The notes below the pieces were generated by a model. The model ran no database searches and was not told the DNA's origin. It saw only the letters and a list, made by a program, of their open reading frames with translations. A DNA stretch of 64,000 bases, taken from contig NZ_CP091976.1 in the NCBI RefSeq assembly GCF_029016285.1, positions 434,001 to 498,000 of the forward strand. The letters are read 5' to 3'. The stretch is from Vibrio sp. DW001 (GTDB taxonomy: Bacteria; Pseudomonadota; Gammaproteobacteria; Enterobacterales; Vibrionaceae). This document shows, one piece after another, positions 8,970 through 18,201 of this stretch; the first letter of the stretch is position 1, and each line of letters begins with the position of its first letter. Position numbers and translations under genes: made by a program.

Positions 8970-9031
8970 CAGTGCAATATATCAATTGCACTGATTTTTA
9001 TCAAGCGCAATAATGAATAAATCAGTACAAT
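8968..9031. promoter_or_regulatory. MocR operator: inverted repeat plus a third half-site
   Basis: Perfect 11-bp arms ATCAGTGCAAT (8968-8978) and ATTGCACTGAT (8985-8995) are separated by 6 bp. A third near-identical direct half-site ATCAGTACAAT lies at 9021-9031. The palindrome overlaps the regulator start codon. Paired plus direct half-sites fit known MocR operators. Confidence 0.75.
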
Positions 9032-9050
9032 TTTTACTCAGTGGTATTCT

Positions 9051-9989
9051 ATGTTTTACGCGACCTCCTCTATAAGTAAGGGTGTAACTTTATCTCTAAT
9101 CTGCTTGGTTCTCTTAGGGATGATGCCGATAATTTCTAACCTTCGACCATTAGGTGTTGGAGCGCTTTCATTCGCATTTGCGTTGTCTGTCTGGCAAGTG
9201 GTTTTTGCGTTACCTTTATTTATCTATGAGCTTAGAAATAAAACGAAAGGCATTTTCGGTTCAAAACGTTCACCCCAAGAACGCAATCGTATAATTTTGA
9301 CCACGTTATTTACTGGTAGTTTATTTGGTTTATCGACTTATCTTTATGTACTCGGAATAGAAAAAGCTGGCGCAGTGAATACTTCTATTGCCATCCAAGC
9401 CTATCCACTTTTCGTCATTTTATGGGAAAGCCTTTTCTTAAAACGGAAAAAGTCGCCTGTTGAACTAGCGTTGACCGCCGGGCTTGTTATTATACTTTAC
9501 TACTTAGGAACCGATGGAACATTGCTTTTGTCTGGAGTATCAACATGGTTCCTCGTTTCCCTCTGTATACCATTGCTCTGGAGTATCGCACACGTCATAA
9601 TTAAAGAAGAACTCGGTCGTACTCCAATAACCCCAATACAAGTTACGTTTTTCCGAGTTGCAATTTCAGCCCTTTTTCTCTCTATCGCCCTCACAGTTAT
9701 TGCTCCCAACGAGATAATAGCCAGTTTTGATATAGTCTTTCAGGCAACGTCTGTGATCATGGGATTAGTATACTTTCTCGAACTGATCCTTTGGTTTTAT
9801 GCTGTACGATATATTGATGTCTCATTTGCAAGTTCCATCATTACGCCTTGGCCAGCAGTAACGATGGTGCTGGCTTACCTCTTTCTAGGCGACCAGATCG
9901 AGCTTTTCCAAATAACTGGGGGATTGATTCTCGTGCTATGTATTTATGGATTAACACTAGCAAAATTCAAAAAAGAGAGCGATATATGA
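9051..9989 (+). CDS. DMT-superfamily (EamA-like) transporter
   Basis: A 312-residue inner-membrane protein with about ten hydrophobic helices in two EamA-like halves, containing GSLFGLSTYLYVLGIEKAGA in the first half and VSFASSIITPWPAVTMVLAY in the second. Proteins of this type usually export amino acids or other small metabolites. The ATG at 9051 lies just past the MocR operator, so the adjacent divergent regulator probably controls it. The substrate is not deducible. Confidence 0.85.
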   Translation: MFYATSSISKGVTLSLICLVLLGMMPIISNLRPLGVGALSFAFALSVWQVVFALPLFIYELRNKTKGIFGSKRSPQERNRIILTTLFTGSLFGLSTYLYVLGIEKAGAVNTSIAIQAYPLFVILWESLFLKRKKSPVELALTAGLVIILYYLGTDGTLLLSGVSTWFLVSLCIPLLWSIAHVIIKEELGRTPITPIQVTFFRVAISALFLSIALTVIAPNEIIASFDIVFQATSVIMGLVYFLELILWFYAVRYIDVSFASSIITPWPAVTMVLAYLFLGDQIELFQITGGLILVLCIYGLTLAKFKKESDI

Positions 9990-10023
9990 GAGGATCAAAA
10001 GGTTCAAATAGGAGAGTTCAGAA

Positions 10024-10402
10024 GTGTTACGAGCAACAACTCAAAACGTAATTGTGACTTCTAAAGATACTCGAATTAGTGCACAAATATTAATGTCTCC
10101 TGTGGGGGGCTCCATTTTTGTCAAAAAACTCGTTAGGAATGTGAATATTCCTACTTTATTATTAGTTTCTGAGAAAGACGAGGAGTTAACTGAGAAGTAT
10201 AACTCCCAAATAATAAAAAATGGTCTTCAAAATACAAGGTTGTTAACTTACAAAATAATTCCTAATGCAGGGCATTACTCGTTTTTTAACCGCTTACCCC
10301 GATTTTTTGAAAATAGAGTTAGATGTAATTGCGCAAGATCCTGATGGCTTTGATCGTGTTGATTCCAAAAAACATTGGAAACCATTTTGCCACTTACCTT
10401 AA
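10024..10402 (+). pseudogene. C-terminal remnant of an alpha/beta hydrolase
   Basis: The frame from a GTG at 10024 carries the last third of an alpha/beta hydrolase: VNIPTLLLVSEKDEEL is the acid-residue strand and IIPNAGHYSF contains the catalytic His. At about 10285 the frame shifts: the next frame reads LTAYPDFLKIELDVIAQDP, DGFDRVD and stops at 10400-10402, as the family tail would. The N-terminal oxyanion and nucleophile Ser region is missing. It is truncated at the 5' end and frameshifted near the 3' end, hence non-functional. Confidence 0.65.
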
Positions 10403-10472
10403 TAAAGTAATGTAACCACAAACATAATATGGACGTTAGCTTTCCATTCCGTGAATGAACAGGGATTAAAAT

Positions 10473-11135
10473 ATGAGGCAACTGCAACTACTTTCGGGTT
10501 TCTCCGCGATTGGAGAAGGAATCATATATATTTTGGCGTTTTTATATTTTGGAGCGCTATGGGAGTTTCCTCATGGCGGTGACTCAACTCAAATCATGTC
10601 ATTTATGCGAGAGCATCAGTTTAGTTTTTCGGCAATCAATTTTCTTATGTACATTATTTTTGGATGTTTATTGGCGATACTGGTCGTCGGAATCTATCAA
10701 AAATTGGTAGATAAGTGTCCGGCCCTTATTCAAGTAGCAACGCTATTTGGAGCTGTGTGGGTTGGCTTGGTTATCGCGAGCGGAATGATTTCAAACATTG
10801 GTTTAGCCTCAGTACTAAATATTGCCTCCGATAACCCCGATAAAGCCTTGGAAGTATGGGGCGTGATTAATATTATTGTAGAAAGTTTAGGTGGTGGTAA
10901 CGAATTGATTGGTGGTCTATGGGTCCTTTTATTGAGTGTAGCGGCCTTGAAGGCAAAAGAATTTTCTTTGCCATTAAACTGTTTGGGTATCATTGTTGGT
11001 TCGATCGGAATTTTAACTGTCTATCCGGCAGAAATTTTAACTGAAATGTTTGGAGTATCTCAAATAATTTGGTTTTTCTGGCTTGGCCTAATTCTAATCC
11101 GTAACCCTCAAGACCTCGCAAGCGGCGTTGGTTAG
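10473..11135 (+). CDS. DUF4386-like integral membrane protein
   Basis: A 220-residue protein with six or seven hydrophobic segments (for example IGEGIIYILAFLYFGALWEF, NFLMYIIFGCLLAILVVGIY, LGIIVGSIGILTVYPAEIL). The pattern and the repeated VWGVINII/LGGGNELIGGLWVLLLS stretch fit DUF4386 membrane proteins of unknown function. The start ATG 10473 follows AGGGATTAAAAT. No operon partner is intact: a hydrolase remnant precedes it and a broken gene follows. Confidence 0.6.
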   Translation: MRQLQLLSGFSAIGEGIIYILAFLYFGALWEFPHGGDSTQIMSFMREHQFSFSAINFLMYIIFGCLLAILVVGIYQKLVDKCPALIQVATLFGAVWVGLVIASGMISNIGLASVLNIASDNPDKALEVWGVINIIVESLGGGNELIGGLWVLLLSVAALKAKEFSLPLNCLGIIVGSIGILTVYPAEILTEMFGVSQIIWFFWLGLILIRNPQDLASGVG

Positions 11136-11162
11136 CTCTGCGTTATATTCAAATGAGGTAAC

Positions 11163-11609
11163 GGCGAGTTTAAACGATTTTTAAATGGACTTGTTTTTGG
11201 AAGTGGTTTTGCCATCTCTTTCGTTTTCATAATTTATTTAGGTTTGTAAGTTATCATTCCAGCTGTCATCAATAGTTCAAACACGGTTCCTGAATTTCAG
11301 GATGCACAATCAGCTGAAGTTATTGAACGAGAAACCTCAACTTCACCCAAGATTACAGAAACTGAGTTCTGGCAAGTTAAAACAACAAAACAAAATGTTG
11401 AAATTGAAAAGCTCGAATACCCGAAAGTGTTACCCATAGATGGAGTTGATATAACGATGCGCAAACAGGCCGGATATGCATTGAGTACCATGACTATACA
11501 TTCAGAAGTAGTAGCATCGCTAAAAATGGGTAAAGGTTCTTGGCATGATCAAGATATGAAGTGGGGCCATCAGCACCAGCAGCTGTTTTTTATAAGCAAG
11601 TTGCAGTAA
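11163..11609 (+). pseudogene. Membrane-anchored protein gene with lost start and in-frame stop
   Basis: One reading frame runs 11163-11609 and is interrupted only by TAA at 11247-11249. The first part, KRFLNGLVFGSGFAISFVFI, is a membrane anchor; the second starts VIIPAVINSSNTVPEF and ends QQLFFISKLQ. The natural start seems to have been at 11169 (TTT where ATG is expected) behind a GAGG-type ribosome site. I know similar Vibrio proteins with this anchor but no function. Two lesions make it a likely pseudogene. Confidence 0.5.
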
Positions 11610-11653
11610 CAAACCAGTATTTCTCTACGATATCCACACTTAAACCGATAAAA

Positions 11654-11683
11654 AAGCCCAGACTATCAGCGAGTCTGGGCTTT
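11654..11683. terminator. Bidirectional terminator
   Basis: Perfect 11-bp stem (AAGCCCAGACT 11654-11664, AGTCTGGGCTT 11672-11682) flanked by A and T runs. It ends the pullulanase transcript on the minus strand. Confidence 0.85.
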
Positions 11684-11703
11684 AACATTATTAATAATGC
11701 CGG

Positions 11704-14700
11704 TTAATTAAGCTTGAATAGAAGACCGCTTAACGCAGGAATAACAAGCGTCGTTTTGTTATCATCAACCGATATTTTTTCATCGGTCATTAGATTGACA
11801 AGCTCGGTCGCATCCTTAACTAGGCTCATATCAAGGTCAAACTCGGCTGCATTAGTCGAAACATTCAAGATATATACGATTTGCTGATCGTTGTAGACCT
11901 TCAAATCAGCGTAAATATTTTCTGACGTAAGCAAGTTAATGCGGTTGCCTTTATATAGTGCCGGGTTGTCCGCCCTTATCTGCATAGCCTTGGCTAACCA
12001 GCTCTTAATACCTTTCTGCTTATCATCAAGAGTGACGCTATCAACGACACCCTCAATCTTGCCGCTGGTGCGAGAAACATGATCGTCACACTGCCCCACA
12101 TCGACGCAGCTCTCAGTCACTTTTGCAGAAAAGCCTGCTAGTTCGTCACCAATTTCATCGCCATAGTAGAACGTAATTGGGCCAGAATATGCAGTCAAAA
12201 AGCTAAAGGCAGCTTTATGGCGTAGTGCGGCGTCTGACAGATTCCCACGCTGAATTAAGTCACCAAATCGAACAAGATCATGGTTACCCAACATTAGATT
12301 CGGTAACGCATGGAACGGATATTTTTCCATCGCATTCCAATCTGCGTTTAGCTTAGTCGCATTGCCCGAAGCTCCGGATTCATCCACCGCTAGAGCTTGA
12401 ACCACACCGTAACGTAATGGGAAATTGAATGCAGACAATAAGCCCGGTGACCCATTCGCACCATAGGTGGTACTCGCAATTTCATCCGCACCTTTCCAGG
12501 TTTCACCGACCATATAACCCAGTGTTCCCCATGCTTCACCAGCCATTTTATTTGCTTTAGCCGCCGTTTCTATTGCGGTACGTATGTTAGCCCATGTGGC
12601 AACCGGTACTTGGTAAGCTTGATCTAAACGCCACCCATCAATTTTGTACTCTTTAATCCAGTATGTCGCCACCTCGGTAAAGAAGGCTTCACTACCTGTA
12701 TCTGGATAGACAACAAGTTGGCCGGGGTAGCCGCTTTCACCTTCTTTGAGTGTAGGCGTCAAACCTGTCGGAGAAGGCGCAATACTTGTCAAGTTTGTAT
12801 GCCCAAACACACCATCAAGAAACACATACATGCCTTTAGTATGAGCCGTATCAATCAGCTCTTTGAGCTTCTCATTTGTTCCAAAGTTTGGATCCACATT
12901 AAAGAAATCACAGGCGAAGTAACCCGTTGCGTCTAACTTCACATCACCACTTGCTCCCTTACAAGAGTTAAACACTGGCGTTAACCAAACCGCATTAACA
13001 TTAAGGCTTCTAATGTAATCTAGGCTATCAATAACACCTTGTAAGTCACCTTTGTGGTGAGAAGAACCGTAACCTTGCTCATAGTTAATCGTGTCGTCAC
13101 CGTTAACAAAAGACTCCACCATCACTTGATAGATTCTGAGATCACAACCAATACCTTCACCCTGATAACAGGCATAAGTCGGATTGATTATCAGCACAGG
13201 TTTGGACTTATTACCAGAAGCATCAACCGTGATTTTATAGGTACCCGGCTGAGTAACGACCAACTGAATATTACCGTTAGTATTCGTTAAAGCCATTGAG
13301 CCATCTGCGATCGTAACCTGATCATAGCCAAAGTTAACGCTGCCCCAATCGGCATCTGCTAGTTTGAAGGTATACGTTTTAGCTTCTAAGTTTAGCAGTA
13401 ACTGATAGGTTCCATTGCCCGTGTAGGCCATGCTATCTGTTGTGCCCCAACTGTTCATGTCCCCTCTAACGAGAAGAGCCGTTTCACCATAAGTAGGAAC
13501 GTCACCCTCAATAATATTCGTCGTCAATTTTGATAAACCAGCACCTTGAGCCCCCACTTGTTTTTGAACAAAGACAGCGGCAGTTAGGCCGGGAAGTGTA
13601 AATTTCCCTTCGGAAAAGGTGGCTAGTTTAAGTTTGACGTCATCAGAACTTGCATGAACGGGGTGAAGTTCGAAGCCTGTTACCCCTTCAACTGAAACCG
13701 ACTGTTGTTGTGAATGGCCATTGATAGCAACGACCATAGCGTCATAGTTACTGTCTAAATCGGTACCTGCTTTTGTCCCATCGTCCACACTCATCACGAT
13801 AACACCTGCTACCGATGCTGCCCCAGAGTTTAGAAACTTAACTCTGTCCACAATGTCTTTTTCACTGGTCAATTTGAGCAGTGGTGTAGTAGATCGAATC
13901 TTAAGAAGCTCTTTAAACCTTGCATCCGTCCACTCAATATCGGTTGGTTTTGCTATCGTATTTGGGTTACTTATGATGGATTTAATGGTTTCCCAGTTAC
14001 CTTTGTCTTTATCGGCGCGCGGTAAACCTACATTCCAATTGTTGGTTTGCTTGGAAAAATCCACTTTGTTGTACCAATCACCAGAATCATAGCTATCTCG
14101 CTCCATTGATTTAGAACGAAGTAATTCTGACCCCATATGTAAAAATGGCACGCCTTGACCCAACATGACTGGCGCTAACCCTACAATTTGCATACGCGCA
14201 CGGTCACCCGACGTTACCGAGTCTTCCGCTTTGTATTGGTTTATATCCCAAAGCGTTTGATTATCGTGCTTAGAAACGTAATTGATAGATTCTTGAGGGT
14301 CTTTTGTGTAACCGGCACCATGTCCGCCATACTTGAATTCTTTCCCAGAAACAGTACTGCCACTCGATGTTGTTAGCGGATATTCCTGTAGGTTTCCAGC
14401 CATACCATAACGAATCAGATCCATATTGGACTTCACTTTGGCACTGAAACGATTTCCTGCATTCGCAAACCCAGGGTTATCTCGCGCCGTATCGCTGCCA
14501 CCTCTAACACCATCACGAAGTCTATCGTTATAGGTTCCTATCCCTGTCCCTGCCATTGGCCACTGAGTGGCATTTTCACCGCGAACACCATCCTGTACCT
14601 CACCAAAGTTCCAGCCTTCTCCATAAAACCAATTGTCCGGATCAACCGCTTTTGCCTTCGCGTAGATTTTTTCCATACTCGACTTCATCAAGTGCCCCAT

Positions 14701-17700
14701 GAGGTCGAAACGGAAACCGTCTATTTTGTATTGTTCAGCCCACATCGCAACGCTGTCTTCTACAAGCTTTTCAAACATACGGTTTTCAGAGGCCGTATTA
14801 TCACAACATGTAGAATTGGCAACATTTCCTGTTTCTGGGTCTAAACGGTGATAGTAACCAGGGACCGTTTTATCCAGTACCGATTTATCATATAGACCCG
14901 ATGAAAAGGTGTGGTTATACACCACGTCCTGTACCACTCTAAAGCCCATATCGTGCAGCTTCATTATCATTTGTCTATATTCTTTAATACGGCTGACACC
15001 ATCACTTTCTACGGCATAGCTACCTTCGGGCGCACTGTAATGATATGGGTCATAACCCCAGTTAAAGCCATCTAATGGGCGAATGTCTGCCATGATCTCC
15101 TGTGCTTCACCCGTCGCAGGGTCTGCATTATCTAGAAGAGAGCGAATCGTTACTCCTCTGGATACCTCATTAGAACAGAGAGAAGCCTTAGGATTAACGG
15201 TACACAATTGGGCGACCGTATTATCAATCTCTATACGTTTAGTTGTGTCTTCATCGACAGAGGCTAAATCATAGCTTGGTAATAAGTGAACGGTTGTTAG
15301 GCCCGCTTCTTTGAGGCTCTTTAAGTGAGTGACACTGTCGCGTTCATCTTCCGTAAAGGCTAGATACTTACCGTCGTAAGATTCGTTACCTTTTGCATCA
15401 TTTTGACTGAAATCACGGATGTGAACCTCATAGATGATGTTGTCTTCTGGAGCCGCTATTTCTGCAATCGTCTGAGTATCCCAACCTGCGGGCTTAGTCT
15501 CTATCGCATTGAGGTTAACCAACTGAGAATACTGACTAGAAGTGCTTAATGACAACGAATAAGGGTCGGTTGAACTCATCCATTCAATGTTACCTGTTTT
15601 GGGATGATAAGCATTAACACGATAGCGGTAGAATACATTCTCTAATTCGGAGCTCCCTTCGTATGTCCAAACACCTGTGATTGGGTCTTCAGTCATCGCA
15701 ACAGGTGATTCAAAACGCGAAGATTTGTCTGCGTTATACAGATAGAGCTCTACTTCTTTGGCCGTTGGAGCCCAGAGTGCAAACATTGCTTTGTCGCCGT
15801 CAACCCAAGAGCCCAATTGTGCTTCGTCGGCATCGGCTTCGTTTGCGGTATATATAACATCTATTACACCTGGTATTTGCAACTTAGTTGCCTCTAGTAC
15901 GTTACCTTCATCATCCTTAGCCACGACGACTAGCTGTTTCTTAAGCAAAGCTTTTGCTTTTTCTACCGTGACATCGAGAATCAGTTCTGCACGACCAGTG
16001 AGGTGCGGGAACTCGGGATTATTCGTTTCACCATCCAAAGTCAAAGCAATACTTTCAAACGCTTCTGGTACTTTGATGTTCCCGCCACCATCGGCTTTAG
16101 CCCACAATTCGTAGACCGTTGCCTCTACTGCCTCAGACCAAGCAATTTTGTTTAATTCTAGCCAGTGCGCAGATGCGCCGTTAAGCGTCACCTCTCCCTT
16201 TGGCAGTGGTGGTAATTCCGTTACAGCGGTATAAGAAAAACGGCTCTCGCCATCAAAGGTATAGATAGTGTTACCTTTACTGAGATCCAGTTTCAAATCA
16301 CCATCACCTAGGCCCTTATCATTGCCTTTATGTACGATAAAATTCATACAACTGCCGTGAGCTTCTTTCAAGTCTATCTCGAATTTAGCCCCGTAAGTGG
16401 CATCTATTGCAACAGGTGCCAACGGTTTGTCCCAAGTAACGCCTTCTAAGCCAGCGTCAGAGATTGAGTTGCACACATCATTATTCCAAATATGAAGTCC
16501 CCAATCGGTGTATGTATTATCACTACGTTTGTAATAAACAACGGTCTCTGTATAACGAGGTGTTTCAGGATCGACAGGCGTACTTTTGTCTGCAGCCTTT
16601 TTAGGTTCAGGATCCAAGCTATCGGTAATGCCATCTCCGTCATCATCATTTGACGTAAAGTCACCGATACCATCACCATTGGTGTCTAAATATTCAAATT
16701 TGTCCCGTGGGAATGCATCAACAGGATTCTCATAACCATCGCCATCAATGTCTGTATCATTGTCATCAGCAATATTATCTCGGTCTAGATCTGGTGACTT
16801 ATCTTTGTCTTTATCTTTAGCGCTTTCTGGTGGCATATCTTCAGCATCATAAGCATCGGTATTCAGACGTTTTTCGTCTTTATCGGACCATCCATCATTA
16901 TCATCATCAGTGTCTTTATGATCACCGATTCCGTCTGCATCAAAATCTTTACTTTCTTTCGGATCATCTGGGAATACGTCGTCAGAATCGGCAACACCAT
17001 CTGAATCGTTATCGCTTTCAACGATAACTTTTCCATTTATATCAACACGCAGAGATTGATTATTTAGATCGTCTCCGGCACTGATTTTTTCACCTAAAGA
17101 TTTTGCTCCACTAACCAATTTTTCAAGCTCTTCGGCTATCGAAGTAGAGTTGTCTGCCAAATCTTTAGGTAGAATCTGCGATAATGCTTTTGCCGAATTT
17201 GCGACGACCGTTATTTCGTCTGCAATATAGTTTTGCTTAGGATCTAAATCTGGGATAGCCAACTCTTCTCGTATCTGAGTGAGCGCTTCTTCTTCTGTTG
17301 CCCCTTGCGCAATTTTTAAACTGAGCATTGTCGTAATGGGGCTTATCTGCGAATAGCCTTTCGGGGCCATCATCATATAGCCCGTCGTTAGCGTTATCTC
17401 GGGGTTGTCTTCATCAATCGTTTCCCCTTTGATAACCTGTGTCATTAATGAATAATCAGTAGGGTTTCCATTAAAACCACTTAGGTCTATCGTTGCCTTA
17501 CCCAACGCTATTGTTTTGGCATTGGGTTCTCCTTCATCGAAGGTATAATTTTCATTTACATCTAGCCAAACCAAAGCGTTTCTTAAATAGCCATCCATAG
17601 CTTGAACACTAAGTTCTGTATCCGATACTTGTTGTACAGAATCTGAACTACTATCGTTGCAACCTGCAACGATTCCAAGCGACATGAAAGCCAGTGTGAG

Positions 17701-17715
17701 TTTTTTTAGTTTCAT
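11704..17715 (-). CDS. Giant bimodular pullulanase/alpha-amylase lipoprotein
   Basis: About 2003 residues from ATG 17715 (a GTG at 17724 gives three more). The signal peptide ends in the lipobox IVAGC (Cys19), predicting an outer-membrane lipoprotein. Order: unknown N-domain; acidic calcium-binding thrombospondin-3-like repeats (about 235-370, DSDGVADSDD, DTNGDGIGD); CBM41/PUD-like domain (about 395-505); CBM48; a type I pullulanase GH13 module with NWGYDP (about 883), DGFRFDLMGH (nucleophile Asp, about 1002), GEGWNFG (about 1032) and KHDNQT (about 1148); a linker domain; then a second complete GH13 alpha-amylase module with GWRLDQAY (about 1693), AGEAWG (about 1725) and GNHDLVRF (about 1809). 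Both catalytic triads look intact. It should debranch and hydrolyse starch, pullulan or glycogen at the cell surface. Ordinary Vibrio pullulanases are about 1300 residues, so the extra GH13 half is notable. Confidence 0.9.
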   Translation of the reverse strand: MKLKKLTLAFMSLGIVAGCNDSSSDSVQQVSDTELSVQAMDGYLRNALVWLDVNENYTFDEGEPNAKTIALGKATIDLSGFNGNPTDYSLMTQVIKGETIDEDNPEITLTTGYMMMAPKGYSQISPITTMLSLKIAQGATEEEALTQIREELAIPDLDPKQNYIADEITVVANSAKALSQILPKDLADNSTSIAEELEKLVSGAKSLGEKISAGDDLNNQSLRVDINGKVIVESDNDSDGVADSDDVFPDDPKESKDFDADGIGDHKDTDDDNDGWSDKDEKRLNTDAYDAEDMPPESAKDKDKDKSPDLDRDNIADDNDTDIDGDGYENPVDAFPRDKFEYLDTNGDGIGDFTSNDDDGDGITDSLDPEPKKAADKSTPVDPETPRYTETVVYYKRSDNTYTDWGLHIWNNDVCNSISDAGLEGVTWDKPLAPVAIDATYGAKFEIDLKEAHGSCMNFIVHKGNDKGLGDGDLKLDLSKGNTIYTFDGESRFSYTAVTELPPLPKGEVTLNGASAHWLELNKIAWSEAVEATVYELWAKADGGGNIKVPEAFESIALTLDGETNNPEFPHLTGRAELILDVTVEKAKALLKKQLVVVAKDDEGNVLEATKLQIPGVIDVIYTANEADADEAQLGSWVDGDKAMFALWAPTAKEVELYLYNADKSSRFESPVAMTEDPITGVWTYEGSSELENVFYRYRVNAYHPKTGNIEWMSSTDPYSLSLSTSSQYSQLVNLNAIETKPAGWDTQTIAEIAAPEDNIIYEVHIRDFSQNDAKGNESYDGKYLAFTEDERDSVTHLKSLKEAGLTTVHLLPSYDLASVDEDTTKRIEIDNTVAQLCTVNPKASLCSNEVSRGVTIRSLLDNADPATGEAQEIMADIRPLDGFNWGYDPYHYSAPEGSYAVESDGVSRIKEYRQMIMKLHDMGFRVVQDVVYNHTFSSGLYDKSVLDKTVPGYYHRLDPETGNVANSTCCDNTASENRMFEKLVEDSVAMWAEQYKIDGFRFDLMGHLMKSSMEKIYAKAKAVDPDNWFYGEGWNFGEVQDGVRGENATQWPMAGTGIGTYNDRLRDGVRGGSDTARDNPGFANAGNRFSAKVKSNMDLIRYGMAGNLQEYPLTTSSGSTVSGKEFKYGGHGAGYTKDPQESINYVSKHDNQTLWDINQYKAEDSVTSGDRARMQIVGLAPVMLGQGVPFLHMGSELLRSKSMERDSYDSGDWYNKVDFSKQTNNWNVGLPRADKDKGNWETIKSIISNPNTIAKPTDIEWTDARFKELLKIRSTTPLLKLTSEKDIVDRVKFLNSGAASVAGVIVMSVDDGTKAGTDLDSNYDAMVVAINGHSQQQSVSVEGVTGFELHPVHASSDDVKLKLATFSEGKFTLPGLTAAVFVQKQVGAQGAGLSKLTTNIIEGDVPTYGETALLVRGDMNSWGTTDSMAYTGNGTYQLLLNLEAKTYTFKLADADWGSVNFGYDQVTIADGSMALTNTNGNIQLVVTQPGTYKITVDASGNKSKPVLIINPTYACYQGEGIGCDLRIYQVMVESFVNGDDTINYEQGYGSSHHKGDLQGVIDSLDYIRSLNVNAVWLTPVFNSCKGASGDVKLDATGYFACDFFNVDPNFGTNEKLKELIDTAHTKGMYVFLDGVFGHTNLTSIAPSPTGLTPTLKEGESGYPGQLVVYPDTGSEAFFTEVATYWIKEYKIDGWRLDQAYQVPVATWANIRTAIETAAKANKMAGEAWGTLGYMVGETWKGADEIASTTYGANGSPGLLSAFNFPLRYGVVQALAVDESGASGNATKLNADWNAMEKYPFHALPNLMLGNHDLVRFGDLIQRGNLSDAALRHKAAFSFLTAYSGPITFYYGDEIGDELAGFSAKVTESCVDVGQCDDHVSRTSGKIEGVVDSVTLDDKQKGIKSWLAKAMQIRADNPALYKGNRINLLTSENIYADLKVYNDQQIVYILNVSTNAAEFDLDMSLVKDATELVNLMTDEKISVDDNKTTLVIPALSGLLFKLN

Positions 17716-17748
17716 CTCTATCACTTTTCTTATGAGTTTTTTGCACTA

Positions 17749-17812
17749 GGCACTACCCTTATTTTTAGTGCCTTCCTCTGGTGATCTACGTAACTATCAC
17801 CATTGGCAGAGG
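17749..17812 (-). promoter_or_regulatory. Structured 5' leader of the pullulanase gene
   Basis: A hairpin GGCACTA (17749-17755) / TAGTGCC (17766-17772) sits next to a nested hairpin: CCTCTG (17775-17780) with CAGAGG (17807-17812), enclosing GGTGAT (17780-17785) with ATCACC (17796-17801). It lies 34-97 nt upstream of the ATG. The role is unknown; the outer hairpin could stabilise the mRNA or bind a regulator. Confidence 0.4.
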
Positions 17813-17859
17813 ATATAACTAACCTCAAAGTATTAATTCATCCTATTCATAAGGCGCAG

Positions 17860-17869
17860 TGGGAGGAGG
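17860..17869 (+). promoter_or_regulatory. MalT-box-like motif upstream of pullulanase
   Basis: TGGGAGGAGG matches the MalT consensus GGGGA(T/G)GAGG at 9 of 10 positions. A weaker copy follows at 17871-17880, and GGATGAA lies on the opposite strand at about 17837-17843. MalT activates pullulanase genes in other gammaproteobacteria, so maltodextrin control is a reasonable inference. Confidence 0.4.
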
Positions 17870-18033
17870 TGGAGGGAGTAGAAGCGGTTAAACATTAAGC
17901 AAGTCACACTTTGTTCATTTACCTATGTTGCTAGTTTTCTGAACACATATACAAAGCGTCTTAGCGCGCACATTTAGTAGGGCAACGTGACCTCAGATAT
18001 GAAATAAAAGAACAATTGAGCAAAATAGATAAA

Positions 18034-18049
18034 AGTGATCCATATCATA
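18034..18049. promoter_or_regulatory. CRP-like site upstream of pullulanase
   Basis: AGTGA-N6-TCATA matches the CRP consensus TGTGA-N6-TCACA at 8 of 10 defined positions. It lies about 320 bp upstream of the pullulanase start, which is far for direct activation. Confidence 0.3.
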
Positions 18050-18201
18050 ATTTATCTTTTGTTAATCGACATTTAAATACTCTAATTCTCTCTACGATGA
18101 ATATCTAGTGTTCACAACGTGAAGAAAAGTGAGAGATCACCTCTGGACAAATACATTCTAGACCTCGGGCTTGAACTCATCTGTTCCACAGGTCGCCATA
18201 T

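Noticed and set aside
11118..11165. GGCGTT...GCGTTAT resembling an integron attC core
   Set aside because: No paired inner sites and no array of similar repeats between cassettes.
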